Shown here piece by piece: positions 10,959 through 19,960 of a stretch of 64,000 nucleotides of DNA (position 1 is the stretch's first letter; every line of letters starts with the position of its first letter). The DNA lies in assembly GCF_014191715.1 (NCBI RefSeq), contig NZ_JACHWY010000002.1, positions 372,001 through 436,000 on the forward strand, given 5' to 3'. The notes under the pieces are model-generated. The model did no database searches. It was not told where the DNA came from and was given only the letters and a program-made list of their open reading frames with translations. The position numbers were made by a program, and so were the translations under genes. The DNA is from Litorivivens lipolytica. Its GTDB lineage: Bacteria > Pseudomonadota > Gammaproteobacteria > Pseudomonadales > Spongiibacteraceae.

Positions 10959-11678
10959 TCAGGGCGTGCGCGCCAGACACCAGATGGATATTTCGGCGGC
11001 GCCAGCCCTGCGCAGTATAGCGGCGAGGGTGTTGGCTGTCGCGCCAGTTGTCAGCACATCGTCAACTAGCACAACGTGCTTGCCACGCACTGCGTCTGGT
11101 GCAGGCAAGGCAAATGCCCCCAGCAAATTGCGGCGCCGAGCACTCGCGCTCAGCCCCTGTTGGGTGGGAGTGGCCTTGGTTCGCTTTATGGCGTGGCGAA
11201 CCGGGATGTTGAAAGCGTATCCCCAGTGGTTTGCGAGGATCTCTGTCTGGTTATAACCCCTGGTCAGTTGGCGCCGCCAGTGCATGGGGACTGGAATCAG
11301 CATGTCCACTGTGGTTTTTGAAAAGGCGGTTTGTGAAAAGCCGGTTTGGGAAAAAACAGTCTGCGCCAGCTCTGCCAGCAGTGCACCGCAGGCTTTGTCG
11401 CCGTGGTATTTGAAGCGACTGATCAGAGCGTCGATGGGGAAACCGTACTCCCAGCAGGCTATGCATTGATCAAAGACGGGAGCCTGTTTCAGGCAGTGGC
11501 CGCACAGGTCGCCCGTGGCCAGTGGCAGGGCGCAGCGTCGACAGCAGGCCTGAAGCCAGGGCAGATCGCGCTCGCAATCGATACAGATATCGCTTGGGCG
11601 CCGGGAGGGCGAGAGACAAAGTTGACACTGCCCGGGAAAGAGCTTGTATGACAGATGCTTAAGTTTGCTGTTAACCAT
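10959..11678 (-). CDS. comF: ComF family phosphoribosyltransferase-like protein
   Basis: ComF/GntX family protein, 239 aa. It has an N-terminal zinc-finger-like double CxxC region (CQLCLS, CIDC, CCRRC, CGHC; residues 18-65) and a C-terminal PRTase fold with the PRPP loop VVLVDDVLTTGATA (~195-210). The family is needed for DNA uptake in naturally competent bacteria; its biochemical role is unsettled. A 5-residue repeat (FSQTG/FSQTA/FSKTT) interrupts the middle. The start codon lies inside the BirA operator of bioB, so biotin status may also affect this gene. Confidence 0.9.
   Translation of the reverse strand: MVNSKLKHLSYKLFPGQCQLCLSPSRRPSDICIDCERDLPWLQACCRRCALPLATGDLCGHCLKQAPVFDQCIACWEYGFPIDALISRFKYHGDKACGALLAELAQTVFSQTGFSQTAFSKTTVDMLIPVPMHWRRQLTRGYNQTEILANHWGYAFNIPVRHAIKRTKATPTQQGLSASARRRNLLGAFALPAPDAVRGKHVVLVDDVLTTGATANTLAAILRRAGAAEISIWCLARTP
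11313..11357. repeat. Three 15-bp in-frame repeats inside comF
   Basis: Units GGTTTTTGAAAAGGC, GGTTTGTGAAAAGCC and GGTTTGGGAAAAAAC lie head to tail. Read on the minus strand they encode three pentapeptides of the type FSQTG between the zinc-finger part and the PRTase part of ComF, so the length can change without a frameshift. Confidence 0.85.
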
Positions 11679-11700
11679 TTGCGTCCCTGCAGGTTGACAG
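11668..11700 (+). promoter_or_regulatory. BirA (biotin repressor) operator
   Basis: CTGTTAACC, 15 bases, then GGTTGACAG: an imperfect dyad (8 of 9 positions) matching the known BirA operator form TTGTNAACC-N15/16-GGTTNACAA. It lies 60 bases before bioB and overlaps the comF start codon (complement at 11676-11678). BirA with biotinyl-AMP would block the bioB promoter, and perhaps comF. Confidence 0.85.
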
Positions 11701-11707
11701 ATAAAAT
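11679..11707 (+). promoter_or_regulatory. Probable bioB promoter inside the BirA operator
   Basis: -35 TTGCGT (11679-11684), 17 bases, -10 TAAAAT (11702-11707). An alternative -35 TTGACA at 11694 has only a poor -10. Overlap with the operator gives a direct mechanism for biotin repression. Confidence 0.55.
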
Positions 11708-11760
11708 GGGCGGCTTGCTTACACCAGAAAAACCTACCCTAGAAGAATGCAGGATACGCC

Positions 11761-12807
11761 ATGAGCACCCCGATTCGCCACGACTGGACCCACGCCGAAG
11801 TCAAAGCCCTGTTTGAGCTGCCCTTCAATGATCTGCTGTTCAAGGCGCAGACCGTTCACCGTGAATTTTTTGACCCGAATCAGGTACAAGTGAGCACTCT
11901 GCTTTCCATCAAAACCGGCGCCTGCCCGGAAGATTGCAAATACTGCCCTCAGAGCAATCGTTACGACACGGGCCTGGAGCAGGAAAAACTAATGGAAGTG
12001 GAAAAAGTGCTGGCCGAGGCCCGTGCCGCCAAGGCCACCGGTGCCAGCCGCTTCTGCATGGGCGCCGCTTGGCGCTCGCCCAAGAAGAAAGACATGCCCT
12101 ACGTGACCGCCATGGTGAAAGGCGTGAAGGAAATGGGGTTGGAAACCTGCATGACCCTCGGCATGCTCAGCGAAGAGCAGGCTGAAGAGCTGGCTGAGGC
12201 CGGCCTCGACTACTACAACCACAATCTGGACACCTCGCCCGAGTTTTACGGCGAGATTATTACCACCCGCACCTACCAGCATCGTCTGGATACCCTCTCC
12301 AATGTGCGCAAGGCCGGCCTGAAGGTCTGCAGCGGCGGCATCGTGGGTATGGGTGAAAGCGTCCGCGATCGCGCCGGTCTGTTGATTCAGCTGGCGAACC
12401 TGCCTGAGCACCCCGAGAGCGTGCCGATCAATATGCTGGTGCGCGTGGAAGGAACGCCGCTGGCTGAAGAGGCTGATCTCGACCCCTTCGATTTTATTCG
12501 CACCATCGCCGTGGCTCGTATCCTGATGCCTGCTTCTCACGTGCGTCTGTCGGCCGGTCGTGAGGAAATGAACGAACAGATGCATGCGCTGGCCTATTTC
12601 GCCGGTGCCAACTCGATTTTCTATGGTGAGAAGCTGCTGACCACGCCGAACCCCGAGGCCAACAAGGATCTCAAGCTGTTCGATCGCCTCGGCATCAAAC
12701 CGGAAGAGCGCGACGAGCAGTACTGCGAAGACGAGCAGGAAGCGGCGCTGCAGGCCAAGGTAGAGCAGGCGCGCAACGACCAGTTCTTTTACGACGCCAC
12801 CGCCTGA
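11761..12807 (+). CDS. bioB: Biotin synthase
   Basis: Radical-SAM enzyme that inserts sulfur into dethiobiotin, the last step of biotin synthesis. The 348 aa match the family. The radical-SAM cluster motif [11 protein letters not shown] has Cys55, Cys59 and Cys62. The second-cluster cysteines fall in [17 protein letters not shown] and [12 protein letters not shown], and the conserved RLSAGRE segment is present. First gene of bioB-F-HC-D under the BirA operator, with GCAGGA as ribosome site. Confidence 0.98.
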   Translation: MSTPIRHDWTHAEVKALFELPFNDLLFKAQTVHREFFDPNQVQVSTLLSIKTGACPEDCKYCPQSNRYDTGLEQEKLMEVEKVLAEARAAKATGASRFCMGAAWRSPKKKDMPYVTAMVKGVKEMGLETCMTLGMLSEEQAEELAEAGLDYYNHNLDTSPEFYGEIITTRTYQHRLDTLSNVRKAGLKVCSGGIVGMGESVRDRAGLLIQLANLPEHPESVPINMLVRVEGTPLAEEADLDPFDFIRTIAVARILMPASHVRLSAGREEMNEQMHALAYFAGANSIFYGEKLLTTPNPEANKDLKLFDRLGIKPEERDEQYCEDEQEAALQAKVEQARNDQFFYDATA

Positions 12808-12838
12808 TCGACCGGCGCTTCACTGACACGGAATTCCC

Positions 12839-14017
12839 GTGACACACCCTTTAGAGCACACCCTGGCTGCGGCGCTGACAAAGCGCCGCGAGCTGCACCG
12901 CTATCGCGTGCGCCGGACGCTGGAGAGCGCCACCGGCGCGACCGCCCGTGTCGATGGTAAAAACTTTCTGCTGTTTTGCAGCAACGATTATCTGGGTTTG
13001 GCCAATCATCCTGTCCTGATCAGCGCGATGCAAAAAGCCGCAGAGGATGTGGGCGTTGGTAGCGGGGCCTCCCATCTGGTTTGCGGCCACTCCCGCTATC
13101 ACCATCAGCTGGAAGATCGGCTTGCAGAAATGACCGGGCGGGATCGGGCGTTGCTGTTTTCCACCGGTTATATGGCCAACTTTGGCGTGATTGCGGCACT
13201 GGTGGGTCGCGGTGATGCGGTGTTTGAAGACCGTTTGAATCATGCCTCACTGCTCGATGGTGGCCTGCTCAGTGGCGCCCGTTTTCAGCGCTTTGCCCAC
13301 AACGATGTAGCAGACCTTGAACGACGGCTGCAGAAAACCGAGTCCGGTCGCAAATTGGTGGTCGTGGATCACGTCTTCAGTATGGACGGCGATCAGGCGC
13401 CGATGGCCGAGTTGGTGGCAACCAGCCGTGACAACAAGGCCTGGTTGATGGCCGATGATGCGCACGGTTTTGGCGTGTTGGGTGAAAACGGCGCGGGCTG
13501 TGCGGATATCTTTTCTCAAGATGATTTGCCGATTCTGATGGCGACGCTGGGTAAAGCCATCGGCGGCTTTGGTGCCTTTGTGGCGGGCAGCGAGATGTTG
13601 ATTGAAAGCTTGATCCAATTCGCTCGCCCCTATATATACACCACCGCCATGCCACCGGCCGTTGCCGCTGCCAATCTGGCCGCGCTGGATTTACTGGAAA
13701 GCGAGAGTTGGCGCCGCGACAAATTGCAAAGCCTGATTCAGCGTTTTCGGCAGGGAGCAGAGCAGTTGGGTCTGCCCTTGATGGCCTCTGACACAGCTAT
13801 TCAGCCGCTGCAGGTGGGCCCGGACGATCAGGCGCTGACCATGAGTTGGGCGCTGGAAGAAAAAGGCATTCTGGTTTCGGCCATTCGTCCACCGACCGTG
13901 CCGGAAGGCACTTCCCGACTGCGCATTACCCTCAGCGCAGCCCACAGCGAAGCGCAGGTGGATCAACTATTGGATGCACTCGAAGATATTGCCCGTCACT
14001 CAGGGATGACAGCGTAA
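12839..14017 (+). CDS. bioF: 8-amino-7-oxononanoate synthase
   Basis: PLP enzyme that condenses pimeloyl-ACP (or -CoA) with L-alanine. 392 aa. Visible: N-terminal [15 protein letters not shown], the glycine-rich [40 protein letters not shown], and the PLP lysine in [11 protein letters not shown] (~240). GTG start 31 bases after bioB; the stop overlaps the next ATG by one base (TAATG), which suggests translational coupling. Confidence 0.97.
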   Translation: MTHPLEHTLAAALTKRRELHRYRVRRTLESATGATARVDGKNFLLFCSNDYLGLANHPVLISAMQKAAEDVGVGSGASHLVCGHSRYHHQLEDRLAEMTGRDRALLFSTGYMANFGVIAALVGRGDAVFEDRLNHASLLDGGLLSGARFQRFAHNDVADLERRLQKTESGRKLVVVDHVFSMDGDQAPMAELVATSRDNKAWLMADDAHGFGVLGENGAGCADIFSQDDLPILMATLGKAIGGFGAFVAGSEMLIESLIQFARPYIYTTAMPPAVAAANLAALDLLESESWRRDKLQSLIQRFRQGAEQLGLPLMASDTAIQPLQVGPDDQALTMSWALEEKGILVSAIRPPTVPEGTSRLRITLSAAHSEAQVDQLLDALEDIARHSGMTA

Positions 14018-15528
14018 TGCTGTATCGCGAGCGACTGCCCGCACGACAGGGCGATGCGGAACTGGTGCTCTTGCATGGCTGGGGTTCCAGTAGTGCTTGC
14101 TGGCGCAGTGCGTTGCCGCTATTGCGCGATCACTTTAACGTGACGTTGGTAGATCTTCCTGGTCACGGGCGCAGCGCGAACTACGCGGCTACCTACGAAC
14201 AGTTTACCCGAGACCTTCTCGAACAACTGCCGGCGAAGGCGATGTATCTGGGCTGGTCACTGGGTGGCATGATTGCGACGCGGATCACGGCGGATTTTCC
14301 CGAGCGCGTGTCGGCCTTGATAACCGTCGCCAGCAATCCGAGTTTTATCCGGCGGGACGATTGGCCGGCGGCCATGCCGTCAGCAACCTTTGACGATTTC
14401 CTGACGCGCTTCCAAAAAAATCCTGTTCGAGGGTTAAAGCGTTTTGATGTGTTGCAGGGGGGCGTTGTCGGCAGCGAGTTGGGAGCACCCGAAGTGCAGT
14501 ACGACGTGCTGCATTGGTTGGCGGAGCTGGATAATCGACAGGGCATTGCTCAATTGAATTGCCCGAGTCTGTTTCTTTTCGGGGAAAAGGATGGCTTGGT
14601 ACCGGTTGCAGTAACACAGCAAATCGGTAGTCTCCAAAATATTCAGGTGTTTTCTGATAGTGGGCATCAGCCTTTCCTGGAAGAGCCTGAAGCCTTCTGG
14701 TCGGCGGTAATAGCGTTTTGTCAGCGCCACAAAGGCGAGGCAGAGGTCGCACAACATTATCTCGACAAGCAGAAAGTCGCTGCCTCTTTCAGTCGCGCCG
14801 CTGAAAGTTACGATGGCGTGGCGGATCTGCAACGACGGGTAGCCGATTATCTCGCTGACAAGCTCAATGCAAACTCTGCAAGTGCCCTGGATCTTGGAAC
14901 GGGCACGGGCTACAGCCTGCCAGCATTGAACGCGCAATCAGATACCGTCATTGCCATGGATCTCGCCGAAGGCATGCTGGCCTACGCCCGAGAACAGAAA
15001 TCCCGGCCGGCGGATGCCTGGCTCTGCGGCGATGCGGAAGATCTGCCGTTGGCTGATGACAGCGTCAATACAATCTTTTCATCACTGGCGGTGCAGTGGT
15101 GTGAAAATATTGCGGCCGTATTTGCCGAAGCCTATCGCGTGCTGAAGCCGGGCGGTACGTTCCTGCTGAGTACCCTTGGCCCCGATACCCTGTTTGAATT
15201 ACGCGAAGCGGGTAAGGCCGCGGACAACGCTACCCACGTCAATCGCTTTCTGCCACGCGAGGTGCTTGAGCGCGGTATTGAACGCAGTGGTTTGACATTA
15301 CAGGTGTGGCAGCAAACTACCGAAGTGCTGGAATACCAGACCCTGCGTGAATTGATGAATGAGTTGAAAAGCCTCGGTGCTCATAACGTTAACAGTGACC
15401 GGGGCATGATGGGAAAACAGGCGATGAAGCGTTTTATCGCGGCTTATGAAGACTTCCGTCAGCCCAACGGCAAACTGCCTGCGAGTTATCAGGTGTGGTA
15501 TCTCGCATTGCAGAAACCGAAGCTTTAA
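14017..15528 (+). CDS. bioC: Fused BioH-BioC: pimeloyl-ACP methyl ester esterase + malonyl-ACP O-methyltransferase
   Basis: One 503-aa protein joins two biotin enzymes. Residues ~1-240 are a BioH-like alpha/beta hydrolase: oxyanion LHGWGSSS, nucleophile Ser81 in GWSLGG, Asp192 in GEKDG, His217 in SGHQPFLE. Residues ~251-503 are BioC: KVAASFSRAAESYD start, SAM motif LDLGTGTG (291-298) and LKPGGTFLLSTLGPDTLFEL. BioC methylates malonyl-ACP to disguise the primer for fatty-acid synthesis, and BioH removes the methyl from pimeloyl-ACP methyl ester. The start overlaps the bioF stop by one base. The frame is continuous, so the fusion is real at the DNA level. Such fusions occur in some Cellvibrio relatives, to my knowledge. 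Confidence 0.95.
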   Translation: MLYRERLPARQGDAELVLLHGWGSSSACWRSALPLLRDHFNVTLVDLPGHGRSANYAATYEQFTRDLLEQLPAKAMYLGWSLGGMIATRITADFPERVSALITVASNPSFIRRDDWPAAMPSATFDDFLTRFQKNPVRGLKRFDVLQGGVVGSELGAPEVQYDVLHWLAELDNRQGIAQLNCPSLFLFGEKDGLVPVAVTQQIGSLQNIQVFSDSGHQPFLEEPEAFWSAVIAFCQRHKGEAEVAQHYLDKQKVAASFSRAAESYDGVADLQRRVADYLADKLNANSASALDLGTGTGYSLPALNAQSDTVIAMDLAEGMLAYAREQKSRPADAWLCGDAEDLPLADDSVNTIFSSLAVQWCENIAAVFAEAYRVLKPGGTFLLSTLGPDTLFELREAGKAADNATHVNRFLPREVLERGIERSGLTLQVWQQTTEVLEYQTLRELMNELKSLGAHNVNSDRGMMGKQAMKRFIAAYEDFRQPNGKLPASYQVWYLALQKPKL

Positions 15529-15545
15529 GAAAAGAGTTAAATACA

Positions 15546-16229
15546 ATGGGAAAGAAATTTTTCGTTGCCGGCACCGACACGGAAATTGGCAAAACAACGA
15601 TTGCCTGTGGTCTGCTGGAGAAAGCCAATCAACTGAGACTCAGAACGCTCGCCCTGAAACCGGTCGCCGCGGGCGCTGAACGGACCGCTGAGGGTGCGCG
15701 CAACGATGATGCGCTGGCGCTAATGCAGAGTGCCAGTATTGAGCTGAGCTACGAGCAGGTAAACCCGGTGCTGTTTGCGCCTCCCATCGCCCCCCATATC
15801 GCTGCTCAACAGGCAGGCAAGCGATTGACTGTTTCTCAGCTCGCCGGCTATTGCCGCGGTACTCTGATGACGCCGAGCGATTTTGCGCTGGTAGAAGGTG
15901 CTGGCGGTTGGCGCGTACCGTTAAGCGGTCGCGAGACCCTGGCCGGGCTCGCGGTCGAGTTACAACTGCCGGTCATTCTGGTGATAGGTATGAAGCTGGG
16001 CTGCCTCAACCATGCCCTATTAACCGCCGAAGCCATCCGCCGCGATGGCCTGCCCCTGGTGGGTTGGGTCGCAAACCGCGTCGATCCGGATATGTCCTGT
16101 TTTGATGAGAATGTCGAAACCCTGAAGCAGTTTTTACCGGCGCCCTGTTTGGGTGTTGTGCCGCATCTGCCGGGGGCGAGCCCGGCGGCGCTGGCAGAGC
16201 ATCTGGATATCTCCCCGCTCGGCTACTAA
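15546..16229 (+). CDS. bioD: Dethiobiotin synthetase
   Basis: ATP-dependent ureido-ring closure of 7,8-diaminopelargonic acid; 227 aa. P-loop GTDTEIGKTT at residues 9-18, KPVAAG near 38, and the EGAGGWRVP substrate/magnesium motif near 118. The start at 15546 lies 17 bases after the bioC stop with AAGAG upstream; an upstream frame extension would run into bioC. Last gene of the biotin operon. bioA is not in this cluster. Confidence 0.96.
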   Translation: MGKKFFVAGTDTEIGKTTIACGLLEKANQLRLRTLALKPVAAGAERTAEGARNDDALALMQSASIELSYEQVNPVLFAPPIAPHIAAQQAGKRLTVSQLAGYCRGTLMTPSDFALVEGAGGWRVPLSGRETLAGLAVELQLPVILVIGMKLGCLNHALLTAEAIRRDGLPLVGWVANRVDPDMSCFDENVETLKQFLPAPCLGVVPHLPGASPAALAEHLDISPLGY

Positions 16230-16263
16230 GCGGGCTTATAAGCACTATTTAACAAGCGGGCTT
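16228..16263. repeat. 10-bp direct repeat after bioD
   Basis: AAGCGGGCTT occurs at 16228-16237 and again at 16254-16263, 16 bases apart; each copy is nearly self-complementary (AAGC-GG-GCTT). The first overlaps the bioD stop. No clear terminator is formed. Confidence 0.6.
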
Positions 16264-16339
16264 TACGACCGCGCCCGGACAATGTTTACTCTGCATATTT
16301 CGTAGAACCCTCTCAGGGAAAACTTGTTCAGGAGCGGCT

Positions 16340-17977
16340 ATGAGTTTCGACGCTACCCACCCCACCCATGAAGTCATTAATCAGGCTTCGCCTCTCGAAA
16401 ACCACAATCTTTATTTGGGTGACCAGGCCCTGCGCGAAGCGGTATCGGCGCAGGCGCCTGATGCGGATGAAGCCTTGGTGGACTACGGCGCTTTGTGCGG
16501 TCTGCCGGAATTTATCGAGCTCGGATTTCAGGCCAATGCCCACAAGCCGGTGTTGCATACCCACGACCGTTTCGGTCATCGGCTGGATCAGATCGAGTTT
16601 CACCCCAGCTACCACGCCTTGATGGATCAAGCCTATCAGGCGGGTCTGCACAGCGAGCCGTGGACCGGCGGCAGCCATGCGGCGCGGGCGGCGAAATATT
16701 ATCTGCACGCTCAGGTTGAAGCCGCTCACGGTTGCCCGGTCACCATGACTTTCGCGTCCGTGCCCACCTTCCAGCTCAATCCGGTGCTCGCCGAACGCTG
16801 GCTGCCCAAGGTGCTGGCCAATGAATACGATCCGCGCAATGTGCATTACAACGAAAAGTCTGCGCTGACGATTGGTATGGGCATGACCGAAAAGCAGGGC
16901 GGTTCCGATGTGCGTGCCAATACCACGCAGGCCACTTTGATCGGTGAGGTGGAAGGCTGCGCCGCCTATTCACTGGTAGGCCACAAATGGTTCTTATCGG
17001 CGCCTATGTGTGATGCCTTTCTGGTGTTGGCGCGAACCGATAAAGGTATTAGCTGTTTTCTGGTGCCGCGCTGGCATCCAGAAGGCCACAAGAATCCGCT
17101 GGAAATTCAGCGCCTGAAAGACAAGATGGGCAATGTGGCCAATGCCTCGTCTGAAGTGGAATTCCGCGGCGCGCTGGGTTGGCTGGTCGGCGAGCCCGGT
17201 CGCGGTGTGCCGGCGATTATTCAGATGGTGGCCATGACCCGGTTTGACTGCATGATTGGCTCCAGCGCCGGTCAGCGTCAGGCGGTGGTGCAGGCAGCCC
17301 ACCACGCTACCCAGCGTGAAGCCTTTGGTAAGCGCCTGATCGACCAACCCATCATGCGCAATGTGATTGCCGACTTGCAGTTGGAGGTCGAGGGCTCGCT
17401 GGCGATGACCTTCCGCATGGCGAAAGCGCTGGACAGCGGCAGCGAACAGGATCAACTCCTCTTGCGCCTCGGTACAGCCGTTGGCAAATACTGGATCTGC
17501 AAGCGCACGGCGCAGCATGCTTACGAGGCCATGGAATGTATTGGCGGTAACGGGGTGATGGAAAACTGCATCATGCCGCGCCTCTATCGAGAAGCACCGA
17601 TTAATGCGATTTGGGAAGGCTCTGGCAATATTCAGGCCTTGGATGTGCGCCGCGCCATGCAGCGCAGCCCCGAGGTGGTGGATGCCTGGATGGCCGAGCT
17701 GCTGACCACGGCGAATGTCGATCCGCGTCAGGATGCCATCGTCGAAAACCTCAAGCACGAGCTGTCGGGCTCGGACGAGGGTTCCGCCCGACGTTTGGCC
17801 GAATTGCTCGGTTTGAGTTTGCAGGGGTCGCTGCTTCTCAGGGGCGATAACTCGGCCATCGCTGAAGCCTTTTTGGCGGGTCGCTGCGCCGCCCCAAGCC
17901 ATCATTTTGGTGCTTTACCGGCCGGATTAAAGCTGGATTTGTTGATAGATCGCGCCAATCCGCACGTATACGAGTAA
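16340..17977 (+). CDS. aidB: AidB-like acyl-CoA dehydrogenase family flavoprotein
   Basis: 545-aa flavoprotein very like E. coli AidB (541 aa). It has the AidB-type N-terminus (VINQASPLENHNLYLGD), FHPSYHALM, IGMGMTEKQGGSDVRANTT in the FAD domain (~165-185), TRFDCMIGSSAGQRQA and the C-terminal IWEGSGNIQALDV. AidB is linked to protection from alkylation damage and may have isovaleryl-CoA dehydrogenase activity; the physiological substrate is unsettled. Here it sits between the biotin operon and two FadE-like genes, so a fatty or branched acyl-CoA role is possible. AGGAGCGGCT precedes the ATG. Confidence 0.88.
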   Translation: MSFDATHPTHEVINQASPLENHNLYLGDQALREAVSAQAPDADEALVDYGALCGLPEFIELGFQANAHKPVLHTHDRFGHRLDQIEFHPSYHALMDQAYQAGLHSEPWTGGSHAARAAKYYLHAQVEAAHGCPVTMTFASVPTFQLNPVLAERWLPKVLANEYDPRNVHYNEKSALTIGMGMTEKQGGSDVRANTTQATLIGEVEGCAAYSLVGHKWFLSAPMCDAFLVLARTDKGISCFLVPRWHPEGHKNPLEIQRLKDKMGNVANASSEVEFRGALGWLVGEPGRGVPAIIQMVAMTRFDCMIGSSAGQRQAVVQAAHHATQREAFGKRLIDQPIMRNVIADLQLEVEGSLAMTFRMAKALDSGSEQDQLLLRLGTAVGKYWICKRTAQHAYEAMECIGGNGVMENCIMPRLYREAPINAIWEGSGNIQALDVRRAMQRSPEVVDAWMAELLTTANVDPRQDAIVENLKHELSGSDEGSARRLAELLGLSLQGSLLLRGDNSAIAEAFLAGRCAAPSHHFGALPAGLKLDLLIDRANPHVYE

Positions 17978-18048
17978 GCCCTTACCTCGCTAACATATTG
18001 AATTTAAAAGCGTAAAGCACGATTCTTGTGATTTTGGCGGCAAACGTC

Positions 18049-18095
18049 TTGCAATGTTGACGGTGATTTGCCTAATATACTCGCCGTCAACATTG
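18049..18095 (+). promoter_or_regulatory. 12-bp perfect inverted repeat flanking a promoter-like sequence
   Basis: CAATGTTGACGG (18052-18063), 20 bases, CCGTCAACATTG (18084-18095). The repeats start 32 bp apart, about three helical turns. Between and beside them lie TTGCAA (18049) and TAATAT (18073) with 18-base spacing, and TATACT at 18076. Likely the operator and promoter of the downstream acyl-CoA dehydrogenase gene; the regulator is unknown. Confidence 0.55.
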
Positions 18096-18139
18096 GCGGT
18101 TGAGATGTTCTCCTGCCACAAACATTTGAGGTTAGAGCC

Positions 18140-19927
18140 ATGCCACTTTACAAAGCTCCGTTGCGCGATATGCAGTTTGTGCTGAATGATCTGTTGAAAG
18201 TTGATCAGCACTATCCGACGCTGTCCGGTCGCGAGGAAGTGACCCCCGATCTGCTCGATGCGATTCTGACTGAAGGCGCCAAGTTTGCCGAGGAAGTGAT
18301 TGCACCGCTGAACCAGATTGGCGACCAGCAGGGCTGTACCTGGAGCGAAGACGGTGTAAAAACACCCGACGGTTTCAAGGAAGCCTACCAACAGTACTGC
18401 GAGTCTGGCTGGACCAGCGTGAGTGCCCGCGCCGAATTTGGCGGTCAGGGGCTGCCCCCCTCTGTGGGCCTGTTGCTGTCCGATATGATGGGTGGCGCTA
18501 ACTGGTCCTGGAGCATGTATCCCGGCCTGTCCAGCTCTGCGGCGCGAGTACTGGAAGAGTACGGCAACGAAATGCAGCAGACTCGTTACCTGCCGAAAAT
18601 GGTCGACGGTACCTGGACTGGCACCATGTGTCTGACCGAGCCGCACGCGGGTTCCGACGTCGGTCTGTCGCGCACCAAAGCGAAAGACAATGGCGATGGC
18701 ACTTACGCTATCACCGGTACCAAAATCTTTATCTCCTCCGGTGAGCACGACATGGCGGAGAACATTATTCATCTGGTACTGGCCCGCACTGAAGGCGCGC
18801 CCGAAGGTACCAAAGGTATTTCTCTGTTCCTGGTGCCCAAATTTATTGCCCACGAAGATTCCAGCCTGGGCGATCGCAACGGTGTGACCTGTGGCTCCAT
18901 CGAGCACAAGATGGGCATCAAGGGTTCTGCGACTGCAGTGCTGAACTTTGACGGTGCGACCGGCTACATGATCGGTGAGGAAAACAAAGGCCTTACCTAC
19001 ATGTTCGTTATGATGAACACCGCCCGTATGGGTACTGCGATGCAGGGTCTGTGTCTCGGTCAGCTGTCTTATCAAGGTGGTCTGGAATATGCCCGCGAGC
19101 GTTTGCAGATGCGTTCACTGTCTGGTCCTAAGAACCCGGATGGTCCGGCTGATCCGATCATCGTTCACCCCGATGTGCGTCGCATGCTGCTGACCCAGAA
19201 GGCTCTGACCGAAGGCAGCCGTGCCTTCCTGTACTGGATCCTGATGGTGGTTGATAAAGCTAACTGCGGTGCCACAGAAGAAGAGCGTGCACAAGCGGAC
19301 GACTTGCTGCACCTGCTGACACCGATTGCTAAGGCTTTTGTCACTGAAACCGGTCTGGAAGTGGCCAACTACGGTATGCAAATTTATGGCGGCCACGGCT
19401 TTATCAGCGAGTGGGGCATGGAGCAGATCGTACGTGACTTGCGTATTGCGACGCTGTACGAAGGGACGACGGGTATTCAAGCTCTGGATTTGCTGGGGCG
19501 CAAGATTATGGGTACCGGTGGTCAGGCGCTGATGAACCTGACCAAGATCATCCATAAGTACTGTGAATCACAGAAAGAAAACGCAGGAATGGCGGAGTTT
19601 ATCGAGCCGCTGGCCGCGCTAAACAAGGAGTGGGGCGAAATCACCATGCAAATTGGTGAGAAGGCCATGCAGAACCCCGATGAGGTAGGTGCAGCGTCGG
19701 TTGATTATCTGATGTACTCCGGCTACATTGCGCTCGCGTATATGTGGGCGCAAATGGCCGAACTCGCGCTTGGGGGCAGCGAGGGCGATACCTTTATGGC
19801 GTCCAAACTGAAGACTGCGAAGTTCTACTTCCAGCGCCTGTTGCCGCGCACCGAGAGCCACAAGCTGAGCATGCTCAGTGGCGCCGACAACCTGATGGCA
19901 ATGGATGTAGACGAGTTCGCGTTTTAA
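18140..19927 (+). CDS. Long-form acyl-CoA dehydrogenase (FadE-like), first paralogue
   Basis: 595-aa acyl-CoA dehydrogenase with the C-terminal extension of the ~600-aa class found in pseudomonads; it starts beta-oxidation by forming trans-2-enoyl-CoA and passes electrons to ETF. Visible: N-terminal YKAPLRDMQFVL, FAD-binding MCLTEPHAGSDVGLSRTKA (~165), KIFISSGEHDMAENIIHLVL, GGHGFISEWGMEQIVRD (~415), and the probable catalytic Glu in LYEGTTGIQALDL (~440). It is a clear paralogue of the next gene, 33 bases downstream. Chain-length preference cannot be read from the sequence. Confidence 0.93.
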   Translation: MPLYKAPLRDMQFVLNDLLKVDQHYPTLSGREEVTPDLLDAILTEGAKFAEEVIAPLNQIGDQQGCTWSEDGVKTPDGFKEAYQQYCESGWTSVSARAEFGGQGLPPSVGLLLSDMMGGANWSWSMYPGLSSSAARVLEEYGNEMQQTRYLPKMVDGTWTGTMCLTEPHAGSDVGLSRTKAKDNGDGTYAITGTKIFISSGEHDMAENIIHLVLARTEGAPEGTKGISLFLVPKFIAHEDSSLGDRNGVTCGSIEHKMGIKGSATAVLNFDGATGYMIGEENKGLTYMFVMMNTARMGTAMQGLCLGQLSYQGGLEYARERLQMRSLSGPKNPDGPADPIIVHPDVRRMLLTQKALTEGSRAFLYWILMVVDKANCGATEEERAQADDLLHLLTPIAKAFVTETGLEVANYGMQIYGGHGFISEWGMEQIVRDLRIATLYEGTTGIQALDLLGRKIMGTGGQALMNLTKIIHKYCESQKENAGMAEFIEPLAALNKEWGEITMQIGEKAMQNPDEVGAASVDYLMYSGYIALAYMWAQMAELALGGSEGDTFMASKLKTAKFYFQRLLPRTESHKLSMLSGADNLMAMDVDEFAF

Positions 19928-19930
19928 TCA

Positions 19931-19944
19931 GGGCCGCAAGGCCC
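19931..19944 (+). other. GNRA-type hairpin between the two acyl-CoA dehydrogenase genes
   Basis: Perfect GGGCC / GGCCC stem with a GCAA tetraloop, just before the GGAGG (19950-19954) of the second gene. No T run, so not a terminator; it may stabilise or tune the processed mRNA. Confidence 0.5.
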
Positions 19945-19960
19945 ACACTGGAGGATAACC

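Noticed and set aside
18036-18095. PsrA/FadR site before the acyl-CoA dehydrogenase gene
   Set aside because: GCAAACG is present, but the GAAAC-N4-GTTTC arrangement is not; only the unrelated 12-bp inverted repeat is exact.
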